Source: Rhyacophila brunnea (lineage: Eukaryota; Arthropoda; Insecta; Trichoptera; Rhyacophilidae). From it: 64,000 nt of DNA. The stretch lies in the NCBI GenBank assembly GCA_022495005.1, contig JAGYXB010001002.1:2170001-2234000 (forward strand), given 5' to 3'. The notes under the pieces are model-generated. The model did not search any database and was not told the origin of the DNA. It worked only from the letters and a program-made list of their open reading frames with translations. The position numbers and the translations under genes were made by a program. This document shows positions 1-13,500 of the stretch, piece after piece; positions within the stretch are counted from its first letter, which is position 1, and each line of letters starts with the position of its first letter.

Positions 1-429
1 ATTCGGAAACTTTAGCTATCAAATGTGATGAATTTTTTTATTGAATTCAAACCTAATTTTATAATATTCTGGTAGTCTGATAGTTTTGTAATAAAAGTAA
101 AACTGCTATAATAACTAACAAACTACATAATATTACTAGTACAATTTAAAAAATAGCCCCCTTTTTCAACATCAATAAATCCAAACTATTAATTAATACA
201 TTTTGCCAGCTTCAAATAATTAATATAATTTAATTCGCATAAAAATATAGGTAATGGTAATAATCTCAGACATTATTGTAATTGCACAACTTTATTGGAG
301 ATTCAAAAACAGAACGGAGCATTTATTTACATTTAAGCTAAAGGGTAGTTGAATGTAATAATTATTGGAGTTTAAATCATATTTTTTTGATCAAGCTTCG
401 TATCAAATCAAATTATCGTAATTTACTAA

Positions 430-513
430 GATGGCCGTAGCTAAATTGAAAAAACATAGTGACGCGAATACAGGAGATACAGGTTCAAGTCCCGTCGGGT
501 ATTGTATTTTTTC
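430..513 (+). repeat. tRNA-derived SINE head
   Basis: A tRNA-like GATGGCCGTAGCTAAATTG (A-box region) is followed about 45 bp later by a B-box/T-arm GGTTCAAGTCC, then a T-rich tail. The D and anticodon arms are poor, so this is not a functional tRNA. The GATGGCCG start is shared with the element at 16874-16953. Confidence 0.55.
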
Positions 514-1460
514 TACAAAATGATTTTTCTGGTTTGCATATGCATGAGATGTTTTAAAATTATGTATATTCATCTTTACAAATCTGACTAAAGACTGTCT
601 CGAATATTATAGTCTGCACTATGCCATAAAGTTCAGATATGACATATTGCTAGAAAAGTCGTGATAATAGTATAACATGATAAGTATTTTAAATAAGAAG
701 AATTTGTTAATTGAAAGAAAACGTTAGTTGTGAAATCTTGTGTTAATTAAATATTAAATAAAATAGTTTAATAATATTATATTACTAAGTATATTACCGA
801 AAAGCTACATAATGCATTTTTATAGTTTAAATATACATAATATTGACTTAATAAGTAAAAGTATTATTATATAACTAGATAATCATGATCCGTGCATATT
901 AAAGAAAATGCTTTTGCAAAACGAGAGAAATTTGCATTTAATCTCGAGAATTCTCTACGTTACCTACTTCAATTTAAAGTAAGATACTCTTTAGCATTTA
1001 AGCGTTACTTAAAAATACTGTGAGTGGAGTTGGTCCATAGTATGGTTTCCCAGAGAAACTTGTGCTATTTAAACAGATTGTATCTATAAAAAACAATATT
1101 TTGAATATAAAAAAATACTTTAATATAAACGCACTGTACAGGAAAACGTTTTCTTAATTACTTAGGAACGTACTAGAATTTTGAGATACTAATGTTAGTA
1201 ATTTAGACAAGAATAAAATTACATAACATTATTTTTTAAAGTTGAAAGTGGATGTTAAATTAAAATTTTGTCCTACAGTAGCTTAGTTTGTAGTATATAG
1301 AACATAACTGAACTTGAAATGAAAACAAATTAGTATTATAAAAAATATCTTCTCTAAAGATAGAAGTTTTATATAATATGAAATAGGTGCTCAAAAGCAG
1401 TACCTCAATAAGGATAATAATCAAATAATATGGAATTTATTTCATTAATTATTTATTATA

Positions 1461-1489
1461 CGAGGGTGGGTCAATAAGTCCTTAGAAAA
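1461..1489 (+). repeat. mariner left terminal inverted repeat
   Basis: It starts CGAGGGTGGGTCAATAAGTC directly after the TA at 1459-1460 and matches the right end over 29 bp with one mismatch. Confidence 0.93.
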
Positions 1490-1633
1490 GCCGACAGGTG
1501 GCGCGACTAGTACTGTAAGCGGTTTGTTTTCATGCAGCGGCACTACCGATTCAGTATGCTGCGAAGTTTCAATCAGATTGGTCGGGTTGTTGTGTGTTTC
1601 TCGTACATTTAAAAAAAAAATTTGCTTGTGGAA

Positions 1634-2696
1634 ATGGAAAAATGGAAAATGGAGAAAATTGAGTTTAGAGCTGTTATTAAACATTTTAATATAAAAGGGT
1701 TAACAGCAAAGGAAATAAAAAATGAGTTGGATTTAGTTCACGGCATATCTGCTCCTTCACTTGCAACTATTTATAACTGGTTAAATGAATTTAAACGTGG
1801 TCGTACATCAACAAAGGATGAACCACGCTCAGGACGTCTTGTAGAGGTGACTACACCATAAATGATCAATAAAATCCACGATATGGTGTTAAGTGACCGA
1901 AGATTAAAGTTGAGTGAGATAATTGAGGTTACAGGGATCTCAAAAGGTAGCGTCATTTCTATTTTACATGACAAATTGGGCATGAAAAATATTTCTGCAA
2001 GATGGGTGCCGCGTTTGCTCACAGTCGACAATAAACGCAATAAGGTGGTGGCCTCTAAAGCCCTGTTGTCGCTCATGCAACGCAATCCGGATGAATTTTT
2101 TCGTCGCTTTGTGACTGTAGATGAAACATGGATACACCACTATACTCCCGAGACGAAAGAACAGTCAAAGCAGTGGATTGCGAAGGCAAACCATGTCCAA
2201 AGAAGGCGAAAACCGTAAAATCAGCTGGTAAGGTTATGGCTACTGTATTTTGGGATGCACGTGAAATTATTTTCGTTGACTATTTGGAAAAAGGAAAAAC
2301 AATAACAGGGGATTATTATGCATCTTTATTGGACCAGCTAAAAAACAAAATTGAAGAAAAACGGCCTCATTTAAACAGGAAAAAAATCCTCTTTCATCAG
2401 GACAATGCCCGTGTTCACACATGTTTACGATCAATGGCTAAAATTGAAGAATTGAAGTTCGAATTGGTCGACCACCCACCGTATTCGCCAGATTTAGCCC
2501 CCAGTGACTTTTTCCTTTTCCCAAACTTAAAAAAATGGCTAAGTGGACAACGTTTTTTTTCAAATGAAGAAGTCATCGATCGGACAAATGCTTATTTTGA
2601 GGACCTTCCGAAAACTTATTTTTCTGACGGTTTAAAAAAATTGAGAAACGTCTAACCAAGTGTATTGAGCTCCAACGAGATTATGTTGAGAAATAA
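1634..2696 (+). pseudogene. mariner transposase pseudogene (DD34D)
   Basis: A Tc1/mariner transposase that would bind the TIRs through N-terminal helix-turn-helix domains and cut and paste the element. Reading begins at the ATG at 1634 or 1649 (EKIEFRAVIKHF). The helix-turn-helix region runs to the WVPR linker motif (about 2006). Three breaks are visible: stop TAA at 1859-1861 where a glutamate is usual, a one-base loss near 2182-2186, and another near 2640-2643, after which the normal C-terminus runs to the stop at 2694-2696. All catalytic aspartates remain: TVDETW (2120-2122), HQDNA (2401-2403) and APSDFF (2506-2508), with 34 residues between the second and third. The sequence GKVMATVFWDA and the C-terminal pattern resemble the irritans subfamily. 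The copy is inactive. Confidence 0.93.
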
Positions 2697-2732
2697 AAAA
2701 AAAATACAAAAATAAAAACTGTTTTAATGCTT

Positions 2733-2761
2733 TTTTCTAAGGAATTATTGACCCACCCTCG
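2733..2761 (-). repeat. mariner right terminal inverted repeat
   Basis: The reverse complement starts CGAGGGTGGGTCAATAATTC; the TA at 2762-2763 follows. It pairs with 1461-1489. Confidence 0.93.
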
Positions 2762-4547
2762 TAGCTAACGATACAATAATAAAATTATGCTAGATAGAAA
2801 TAGAAAGATAAAAAAATATTGAATTAATGTAGTGTAAAATAAGTTTTTTTACAAACTATTTATGTAAACTAATATTATTTAGATTAATAATTGCACCAAA
2901 TTCAAAATAAAATTTTGGTTATTATCTAATAAAGTAACATTATATGTCAATAATTAAATGAGTAGGTACTATTTTCTTTTTCAATTTTTAAACAACGGAT
3001 TCATTAAAGATAAATAACTGAGTATAGTAATATTTCTACAGTTGCTAATTGAAAAAATGCAATAATATTCTGAAATCTTTTTTGCTAATATAGTGTTGTT
3101 AGAAAAAATTTATAATTATTTTCACTATTATTATACAGGAGTCAAATTTTTTACTAAATACATTTTCTGACGATGCAACACTTTATGCAGTTTTCAACAA
3201 GATGACTAGACTAGACAATTCAATGGAGAACCAGATACTATAGTATTACATAATAATTCATTAATTATGTACCTATCAATAATCATCATCGATTTATGCC
3301 AAAAAGCGTCGAACATGACACACTATTCCAGCCAACGACGTAAGCGTATAGCCACTGTGTGTATGTATTAAAAAAGGTGTAGATCATTATTTTTATATTA
3401 ATACTTTGGACGCGGAAGACGCACACGGTGCGTAATGACCAGGCGGCCGATCGATGTAATTAACGTGCATTTTAAAGGGGGCAATTAAAATCTCATTATC
3501 TATTCAGCAGCGAAAGCGTTAAACATATTTTTATCATAATATCATTGTGGGAAAATCGAATTACAGAAAAAGATCATTTTGTTTCTGAATGCTAAATAGA
3601 GGTTAAGTCCAATTTGATCGTTAATAACTGAGTTGTAAAAATAAGTTACATTATAATTTATTATTCCATAAGCATCTGCTAGACTAATGATTTCCAACAT
3701 TTTTATTTGGCGGAATCTTTGAGACATTTTTTTAAATCTCGCGGAACTCCTACTTGGATAACACACGTTTAAGTTACAGGATGATAAATAACAAATAGGT
3801 GCCGCAATATTCACGTAATTTACTACCAAAAGTTGTATTATTCGTATTCCTTTCTTGATCTGTTGCCATTTTAGATTTTTTTGCGGACCTTTTAATTTTT
3901 ATTTAATTACTTACCGCATTTAAATAACATGCTAATTATATCTAATGGCCACCTGATGGGCAATGCACCAGTTGAATTGGACGCAGCGAATGGGTTTAAG
4001 CAATGCATGATTTGCCTATCGGAACGGTATGTCACTGCTAGTAGGATTAATACATAATGGTTATTAATACATACTTAAAGGATTGAAAGCGGTCAGAAAG
4101 CTGGATAAGTTCTACTAACTTAATATTTAAAATTTAGTGTAATTTACTATAAGGAATATTTTGAAAAAATATATTTAGTGGCATCCAAATTTCAAAAATA
4201 GCATGTCTACTTTTAAGCTATTTTTAGGCTGATAAAGGAGCGATTATTAAGTATTTAAATTGGTTCCGTTTTTAACAAGGTCTGATTTCACTCTCTATTG
4301 TGAGAAATTTTCATTGAATAAAAATTCCTGAATTAAATGTTTTCTTTCAGACAAATCAACCGGAATTACTTCGACCATCGCTCGCTTAATAATCATTAAC
4401 CACATTAGGGCTACTGATTGATTTTTCCATATCCGTAAAATATTTTTTAATAAGATGATCTTTTTTAAATGTTACACTTCAAGGTCATAGTAAATTACTA
4501 TGTTATATTAACGGATTTTTATACGAATAGTAGTCGTTAATCATTGG

Positions 4548-4790
4548 CCCAACTGGGTCTAAGACGACTCGGCGCCCGGACAACTGGGCGCTACCCAATC
4601 AAATGAAATTCGAAAATAAGTAGTCCTTCGTGAATTTTAGGTACTTTTGAATATATATTTGATACATATATATTATAATAATTATTATTATTTAATACTT
4701 GGTGGTATTGTAAATATGCACACGTAAATATTGTTTTAATAGTGCATGAAGCATCAGGCATAATAATTCTCCTACTTTGATAGGTTTGGT
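4548..4790. repeat. Dispersed repeat copy A (GGCGCC / CAACTGGG family)
   Basis: It shares with 45888-46175 the order of a CGGCGCC box, GGGCG, CAAATGAAATTCGA-like sequence, TTCGTGAATT, an ATATATTT run, TTTAATACTT, ACACGTAAAT and a CAGGCAT.ATAATTCTC box. Both copies are diverged. No ORF is present. The class is unknown. Confidence 0.55.
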
Positions 4791-6648
4791 CGATAAATTA
4801 ATATATTATGTCTTTCCAATTATCTAGTATGTAGTATTTGAGGTAATATGTATGGTAATATATATTATAATCTTTGCCTGAAAAAGTTTAAATTATTAAA
4901 AAATAATTTGATGACTTCACATTTTACAATTACGAAGAAATATCCAACAAAACTATTTTCGTTCTAAATTCATAATACTATTCGATTAATATAATAGTTT
5001 TGTGCATAAAACCGTTTACATTATCTAAAACTCCTAACTTTACTTACAGGTTTAAACCTATTTAACTTAGTAGAAAGTTTAAAAGATACTTAAAGTGTGT
5101 CAAAAATAATACTATTACAATTCAAAATTTCACCAGACTAATTTTTATGACAGGTAAGTTGATTAATTAATAATCTAGCTCAAATATAAAATTTTCCTTT
5201 AACAAAACCAGTACTTTCACCTAAATACCACAAAACTTTGGATAATGTTATTAAATTCTCCACCAAAAAATGACAGCCACCTGGCGACTTTCATTTGAAA
5301 ATTCTCTACATTTAATGTCAAGTAGAATTGAAATTTCTGTTGCTTAGTTAGTCATATTATTCAAACGTTTTTTGAAGATTGTTTATATAAAATAATATAT
5401 ATCTACCAAAGCCGCATTTGATATGTTATGTCATTCTCATATGACAGATTCATTTTATGGTTGGTATATTTTATAAAAAAGTTAATACGAGTATCTGTAT
5501 GAAGTTTTAACGTCTAAATTGTTTTGTTATTTTAAATACAAAATTGCCCAACACTTTTAACAAAATCGATACTTATCAAAAAAAACTTAATACTCTGGTG
5601 CTAAAATAAATATTATTATTACTGAAAACAAAACCAATATTGCAGATTTTATATCACAATCCCTATTCCACATTGTTATAAGACAAAAATACCCTTTTAA
5701 ATTGTTTTCAGTACTCGTCAGTTTATTTGTAGTTAGTAAAAGTGTAATTTGAGTATGAATCTGTAATATTTTCGACATATCTTTCTTTACCATTATGCTA
5801 CTTGAATAAACGTATTATAATGTTTGGATGAGTATAGTGAGTCGTTAAAATTAAATTACAATACGTCATGTCTTCCACTATCGCAAAGAAATGCCTACTT
5901 AATTTTTCATTCAAACTGTGAAAGGAGTTTACTACGTGACGGTAAGGAAAATAATGGCTTAGTTTAAAGTGAGTGGTTTAATATTTTTCTTCGTCTGACT
6001 GCTGCGGCAAGCCATGAGTGATGAAATATGAGTTAAGGCGAATTCTTTGCCTCAATTTACGATCAAATGTGACTTCAACGCCATCTAAAGGCATCTACAA
6101 ACAGGCATCTACCATGAATTTCTAAAAATGTGTTACTAAAAACTTTCGTCGATCGCAACCAGATGGCAATAAAATATAAAATAAAATATTGTGTGTCGCC
6201 ACATATTAAAAATCACAAGCTTGATAAAAATGCATTTAAATTTATTATATATTTACTTACCTATGTAAAAATATTTACAATTAATATTTTCCCCATAAAA
6301 TATTTACAATTCTAACATATCTATTTGATTTGATTTAAAGTGTTTATGATTTTTACATTTTGTTTACCGTAGTTTTTTTTACAGTGGCAATACAAGGGTA
6401 TCCTGTCCAGTCAATGAACCAGATTTTTTTACGTTGTCAATACGAATTAATATAAATATTTTTCTACAGTAAAATTCATTTATAGTAGTAAATGAACATT
6501 TAAGTACAAATGTTTATAAGATTGAGTTTAATCTTGTACAATTGACAATTACATCGAATTTCTACTAGAGGTGGAATAAAAGAATGATATGAAATGAATA
6601 GCAAAACAAATGCCATTCGAATTATTATTAAACAAAATAAGGAATATA

Positions 6649-7016
6649 CAGTTGTACTTGGTTATTACTAGGAAGGTTGGACCGGCTGAATGTGCTCGTT
6701 ATAAGCGGTACTCGTTATATCAGAGAATAGGTATTTTTATTGTCGGCGAAAACAACAATTAGACACTTAACTAGTGTCATAAACGTAATCTGTCCCCGGC
6801 GGCATCCTGTCCGATCGGATTTTATTGCTTAGGGTCGAAATGTCTTTAAACGATCAACACATTACCAGTATTTTAGCTCGGTATATCCGATAAGTATCTC
6901 GTTATAACAGTGAATAAAAATGTACGGAGAAAATCATATACCAAATGTCAACGACTGTTTCCTCATTACATCCGAGATCTCGCTATGTCCGAGATTGTAA
7001 TAACCGAGTTCGACTG
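6649..7016. mobile_element. pogo/Tigger-like MITE, 368 bp
   Basis: Left end CAGTTGTACTTGGTTATTAC and the reverse complement of the right end CAGTCGAACTCGGTTATTAC differ at three positions. TA duplications lie at 6647-6648 and 7017-7018. Internal CTCGTTATA and CGAGATCTCGCTATGTCCGA motifs resemble those of Tigger/pogo ends. There is no coding capacity, so it is a non-autonomous element. Confidence 0.8.
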
Positions 7017-8074
7017 TAGTTATAATTATGACAATGTCGATATTATATAGACATCCCAATTCATTTCGTTTCAACCATGTCCGATCCTAATGGGTTCATA
7101 TGGGCCTCCACAGAGTGGACGGTTTGTATTAACTAACTAACTATATCTGAGATAAGAATAAAGTAAGACACGCAACGAATTGAATAAAAAAGAAGTTGGA
7201 GGTAAGAAAAACGTAAATAAACATGCGAACAAATCTTGATAAGCAAACCCAAGGACAAAATAAGTGACAAATTAAAAAAAAAATTGTAAAACGTAAGAAA
7301 AAAATTTAGAATTTGAAGTAAGTGCACCACTGATTACATAATATTCTAAGAAAAAGACAGAACGTTATTTCTTTGAAAAAATCTAATGTCGATTTTAAAG
7401 AACAGTGCAAGATAAAATAAAAGATAGTTTTATTTATTTTACCTATAAATGTGTAAGTGAAATGGATTTGGAGATATAAAAAGAAACCTTATTGGCCCAG
7501 TGGTTTCTAGGTGTGGACTTTTGTAATTCCCTGAAGATCTCGAATAAATAATTAAAAATTATCAACACCTATACCATATTCCTAGGTATCTACTATGATT
7601 GAAAAGTAGATCTTAATTTTTTGTATTTATGATTGCTTCATAAAAAAACAATATTTACGACTTTATGATGTAGCAGATAAATGAGCAACTAAATAGTGAT
7701 CCAAATATTATGAAAAGTTCAACTATCAAAGCATCACGGCATAAAATTAGTAATACCACGGTTATACACAATTTATTGTACCTACCTATTGTTATAATTT
7801 TCTTAGTTCATTTAATCGTTTTTAATTTAATTTATTTTCAAATTCACCTCTTATGTGTTCATTCACTGAATTGTTTACCCTATATTTTATGGAGACTAAT
7901 AATAACTTCTATTTTCTACATACTAAATTATCAACCTCCACTTTTTGACAGGACGGCATACAGTTATATAGGCACGTAGATAATAATTTTAAGGCCGTAG
8001 ACAGGAATGAACGTTTGATGGCCCAAATATAGTACAATAGTATGTATGTAATTAAAATTAGGGTACAAGTCGGT

Positions 8075-8227
8075 TATCCTGGATACAGCGGCAAAGACAT
8101 TTTGAAAATAGCCTATATACTGGATTATTTGTTAGGATTACCTAATCTAACTTAAACTAACCCAAACTAACAAATAATCCAGTATATCGGCTATTTTCAA
8201 AATGTGTTTGCCGCTGTATCCAGGATA
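8075..8227. repeat. Long hairpin, 61-bp arms
   Basis: Arms 8075-8135 and 8167-8227 pair with about 59 of 61 matches around a 31-bp CTAA-rich spacer (ACTTAAACTAACCC). The outer ends read TATCCTGGATACAGCGG. It may be a foldback MITE or a recent inverted duplication. A transcript would form a stable hairpin. Confidence 0.85.
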
Positions 8228-10145
8228 AACATATAGAACAAAAGTTAGTGAAGTGGAAGTTTGTCGAGGCTGTTTTGATCGGGTTAATTTGTCTTTGAAT
8301 AATATTGTGACTAGAAATTTTAACAATTCTTATTATTTTTAACATTGTATATTGTTCATAATTTTCGCGACTACCACGTGAATAGACGATTTTTTTTTTA
8401 CTTATAACATTTTAAACACTTAACATAAATATGGATAAATTGTACAGTTACTAGACAAAGATTAAATTTGATGTGTGTCAGAAGTATCTTAGGCATTTTC
8501 GCTCGTATGCTTTCTTTATATTATTATGAAACTATATTTATTTTAAAATCGCTTTATAAAAGGTAGGTACGTCAAAACAGTAATAAATATCTGAAATAAT
8601 TACACAACACTATTTCAGAAAGTGGAGGTTGATATATGTAGTCCATTGACATATGCTCCAATATCGCAAACAAAAATTATTGACAGCAGAATTAACACAG
8701 TTTTTGTCTTCGTACCTGGCGAACCTTTATTTTCAATGTATGTGTGTGTGTATGTATTTTTTAATCTATGCAAGTACTGTTTCAAAAATAGTTCGATTTA
8801 TTTCCGCGTTAGCAGCATATGTCGATAAAGTCTTGTCAAATATTCATTTTATTTACAATCGATTCGTTAATATACAAAAATACAAGATTAAATTTAAATA
8901 ACTAGCCTAAAAATTATTAAATAATATTTTTAATAGAAACGCTAATCGTTTTTTGCGATAAATTAAGTCTGAACCGAGATGTTTCGATTTTAATTGCATG
9001 CTTTCTAACCTCTAAATCGATGTTTTTTAAATTTGAAAAAAAAGATATAAGGATATAATAAATTCCAATTAACGTTTAGCGTTTCCCTAGGTAATAGATT
9101 TACGTACATTTTTATCGTAATTTTGATAATAAATCTTATGTCATTCATTCTTACCACCCGATAGAAATGTACCGAATTTGACACGTATTTTTGGTATATA
9201 GAACTCCACGATACATCTTAATTTTTTATTTTATTTTTCTCATTACTTTTGAATATATATTTACCGATTAATAAACTTTTCTAGCTATTTTTCGATAACA
9301 ACTTTACCTAGAGACATCAGTGTTAAGAAAACAAAAATAGGAACGGTTGATGCTTCCCCGTCAAATCTCAATGAAATCATATTTTTATTTTTTTTACTAA
9401 ATGTAAACGCTAATTACATGTTAATTCGACCTTAACTCATCCTATAAAATAAATGACGTGTTTATAGCGACCAATGCATTAGATATGCTTGCATGCTTGC
9501 CATATTATTCATCAATTGACTTAAATCTTTGTTACCTGGAATTCCAATATCTAGTCATAGATACCAAACCATACATATATTTGGATTGAACCTTCAAAAT
9601 TAATTAGCCCGAAAATAATAATTCGTATTTTAACGTGTCAGATCTAGGGTGGCGATATATGAATAAAAATGTAATAAAAGTCGCCTCTTAAGAGTATATT
9701 AATCTAAAATCTTACACACGGTCGCCGCGGTGTCTCGCGCCCGCCGCCATTTCAAATTGAAAGACTAAAATTATTCATCGCTTTGTATGGGATGTGCGTT
9801 GAATACGTAATGAGCTGAATACTCATACGAAAAGACCGACGAATATGCCAAAGACTGAAGGAATTCATATAGACAGAAGAAAATACTTCTAATTTAAATA
9901 TAATATGCAAAAAGTGAATCGATTATCGTGCGTAAGGGACAAACGGGGTGAAAAAGTGATTAGTGAAAAGGGCGTCAGCTCTGGTTTATTAAATAGCTTG
10001 AACTTGTCAATATTAACTCATTTGGTGCTAACTACGCGACTGGCGCGTTTGGAATGATTGGCCATTAGATATAATTAACATGTTATTTAAATGTGGAAAT
10101 TAAAAAGTTTGAAGTGATTGTGTTAAGGTGTGTAATTCGTCAATA

Positions 10146-10556
10146 TATTGCTGCATCAGTACAATGGTACACTATTTGACAAAAATCTGTTAGGAGAAAA
10201 TGGCTGTCAAAGCTTTTGAATTTTTATACAATATTTATATATTATTTTTATGTAAACATCCTGAAAAATGAACATTTTATCTAAAATTATAAAGGACCAC
10301 CTTAAATTTCCTCCCATATTTAAATTACATCAATTATGTAATACAGTGTAGTATTCCACTAAAAAAAAATATAAGTACTCCTTTGATATTCATGTTGAAG
10401 TCATCCAAATTTATCTGAAATATTATGGTAAAATAAATTTCTACAAAAACAGTGTTGCCTTGCCCATAAACTTCAACTGATTCTCCATATTTGGTAATTT
10501 ATAAGTAAAAACTGACATTTTGTCAAATTGTGTACCATTGTACTGAGGCAGCGATA
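10146..10556. mobile_element. TIR element (MITE), 411 bp, TA-flanked
   Basis: Ends TATTGCTGCATCAGTACAAT and TATCGCTGCCTCAGTACAAT (reverse complement) continue as GGTACAC.ATTTGACAAAA, giving arms of about 42 bp with few mismatches. TA dinucleotides sit at 10144-10145 and 10557-10558. The interior is AT-rich and non-coding. The class is probably Tc1/mariner-related, judged only from the TA. Confidence 0.75.
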
Positions 10557-13500
10557 TACAGAGCAAAATTTTATTGTAGTCATATTTAAGACGTCTTGAA
10601 TATTTTTGTGAACCTATCATGAGGCGAAATTAAAATGTTACTCAACATATTATATGTAAATATTTTGAGGTGTTTACTTTCGAGCTATATTTTTCTCTTA
10701 TACGAGAATATAAATTAATTAAGTTGGTACCTACATAATATTAACCCACATGTATGACAATATTTTCTGATACCAGAACCTCACAAGTATTATTTTCCAA
10801 TTATCGGTACTTGGTAGAGTTCTTTCACGAATACCATTTATAATACTTGGATCTTGGCATTACGTTTGACAACAAACTGTCATTTAGTGGCCATATGGCT
10901 TTTATTTGAAAAATGGCGCTACAGATGTTGGGCTTGGTTTTAAGTACTTCTCAGGTATCTTTGGATGTTACTGTATTAATATGGATAATGAGTCCTTCCA
11001 TGCTTTAAAATTTTTATAATTTTTGTATGTACTTAATATTATTTATTTTTATACTGTTTTTGTTATACTGAAAATATTTCTTTCTTCTTTACACTTTATA
11101 CAACGTCGTAATACTATCATTTTGTTTTGAAATGTCATGTTGTGAATGTCTCAAATTTATAATTTGTAATGTTCACTCTATATATTTTTGGTGAATTGTC
11201 GCAATTAACAAATCATAATAGACCCTACTGATTTAGTTATGATTGTTGAAATGCCGACCATCATTATCGCTCTATTGTTTTGTTTTGACAACAAAACATA
11301 CATATTATTAATAAAGTGTGTCACTACAGTGCTACAATTCTATATCCCAATTCAAAAATAAATACTTAAACAGTATGGAGGGGTCTTAATAGACTAGCTA
11401 CATGGAGTTAATTTGATTCAACTATTTGCTTAAAATAGCCATATTTATCGAACGAAAAACAGATAATTACAAGATAGAAAGAACTTCTTATATACCACAT
11501 TTATAAATTTTCTGTTGAGTCATATAAATTTGACAATTCTATGTGTTAATAAATACTTTTTTTTACTTGATAGAAATACTGAAATGTCATTTTGACATTT
11601 CATATTGATTTCCATAGTAACGCACATATATATTAATAATTTAGTTACTAGGACCCCATAAGCAACCAATAATAGTGTTTTATTTTTTACGAATTTTTTT
11701 CCGAATCCATACAAAGCAGAATTAACTGGAAATGAATTCAATTCTGCTTAAAGATGGCTAAAAGTATTAAATGAATGCATTGTCACCGTGTTTTGATATA
11801 TTCTAAAAGTTTAAAATGTCTATCTAGTTGGGAAGTTAGTTAAAAATTGATTGCAAGATTTGGAAAAACTAGAAAAAATTTGTACTGGACAAAAAATAAT
11901 ACGAGCTAATAAAAACGTGGTAAAAATTAACTAAACTTAGTCACTTAACTATAAACTGCGTGACATAAGAAAAATATAAGCATTCTAGCATATTATTTTA
12001 CTGTTAGCGCAATATAATAAAGCAGAGTAATTCATGTTTCTATTTGATCTAAGTAACTTCAGCTTTAGATGCAGTCTATGTGGTGAACATAGTCAAGTTT
12101 GAGCAACAACTATGCAAAGTCTGCTTAGGTTGGAAGTTTTTGATAAAAAATGCATATTTTGCAATCTACCGCGTATGAAGGGGTGCTTTTCTCTTTGGAA
12201 GTAGTTACTAGGTATACTCACATATTCATTACAAACGAACTAGTATATCCGGTCGACAGTACAACGTTCATACAGTTTCCATCTCTTTTGGAATGTATTT
12301 GAAAATAATCTTGAACACAGATGGAATTTCCGCAAAAGTAGGTAGATTTTTTGGCAGTAATATAAATCGAATAATACTTTTTGTTTTATAAGCCAAAATT
12401 CCGGTTACCGATATGGTAAAAACATCCAATTCGTTGAGATGGAATAAGAAAATACGATATCAGATATTTTCATGTAATTTAATACTAAGTTCTTGGTATT
12501 TTTTAACCAAACTTTCTTATGAACAGCTTTAAAATTCATTTTTTATTATACACCACAAATACTAAAATTAGACAATTATATTTGTCTGTGTACGTGTACT
12601 AAAATTATCTATCCTATTTTTTTTATATAAAGTAGAATTTGTATATTAAACAGTGCAATTCGAATCTTTAGAATTTTTGAGTGCTGTGGAAACTACGCGA
12701 ATATTAAAAATTTTATTTTATTATTATTTTTTAAAATTTGAGTTTTTACATAATTTGTGAAATTTCATTTTACAAAATGGTTATAATATATAATTATTAT
12801 ATATTTCGCATTGATACCATTATTTTTGTTACATGGCTTTACAAATATGTTTTATTCCACTTGGAAAACTAACAGTAAAGTTAAGAATAATACCAATAAT
12901 GTAAATATGGATAAAAATAAAATATTTTATTTAAGCTTTGCGTCCATAAAAATGAAACGTTAAATACTACGTTAACTATTAAATGATTTCCAACAAAACT
13001 AATTTAAAAAAAACTTATCATGCTGTAGGATAGAGATTAATGTAAAAAATAGTTTTGGAATTCGAATTTTAAATTTCTTCGAAGGTAAAACGATTGTAAT
13101 ATTAAAGATTTTTTAAATTTATGTGCATCTCGTGCACTATTTAAAAAAAAACAGTTTACCATTTAAAAACAACCTCTGTTGACCTCTTTAAGAGAATTAC
13201 TTCCGGATAAAATATTTACAGCAAAAATAAACGTTTCACGTGACCATAATTTAAATACAAAAAAAATAATAGAAAGAAATATAACTAGAAGTATGATTGG
13301 AAAATTTACATTAAACCCGTAATAGACAACCATTGATAACGTTACTGCGGTCAATCCAGTTACATCCTGTAGCGGTGCTACAAAAGGTTTCTATGCGCTG
13401 CATGTCTCACTCGGTGAAAATTGCGTAACATGGCGATGCACTGAAAGAAGTATCATGATATTGTGCTTGCGTTATGCTATAATGATCATGATAAACTGAA

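Larger units (their letters stand above)
1461..2761 (+). mobile_element. mariner (irritans-like) element, 1,301 bp, nearly complete
   Basis: The ends are inverted repeats of about 29 bp starting CGAGGGTGGGTCAATAA, differing at one position (G at left, T at right, base 18). They are flanked by the TA target duplication at 1459-1460 and 2762-2763. The interior carries one mariner transposase gene with an in-frame stop and two frameshifts. Well-preserved TIRs with a TA duplication show a real insertion of modest age. It lies in or beyond UNC93-like intron 4, antisense to that gene. Confidence 0.95.

Noticed and set aside
1771..2085. 104-codon minus-strand open frame
   Set aside because: Antisense shadow of the mariner transposase.
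3542..3829. 95-codon minus-strand open frame
   Set aside because: No recognisable domain. A CGCGGAACT-type block inside resembles hAT-like repeat debris but is too short to annotate.
6130..6315. 61-codon open frame
   Set aside because: Composition-driven (Ile/Lys/Tyr-rich) in AT-rich DNA, with no domain or splice support.
13163..13354. Hydrophobic minus-strand frame as a possible further UNC93-like exon
   Set aside because: It does not resemble the expected family sequence, and no phase-compatible acceptor and donor pair was convincing.
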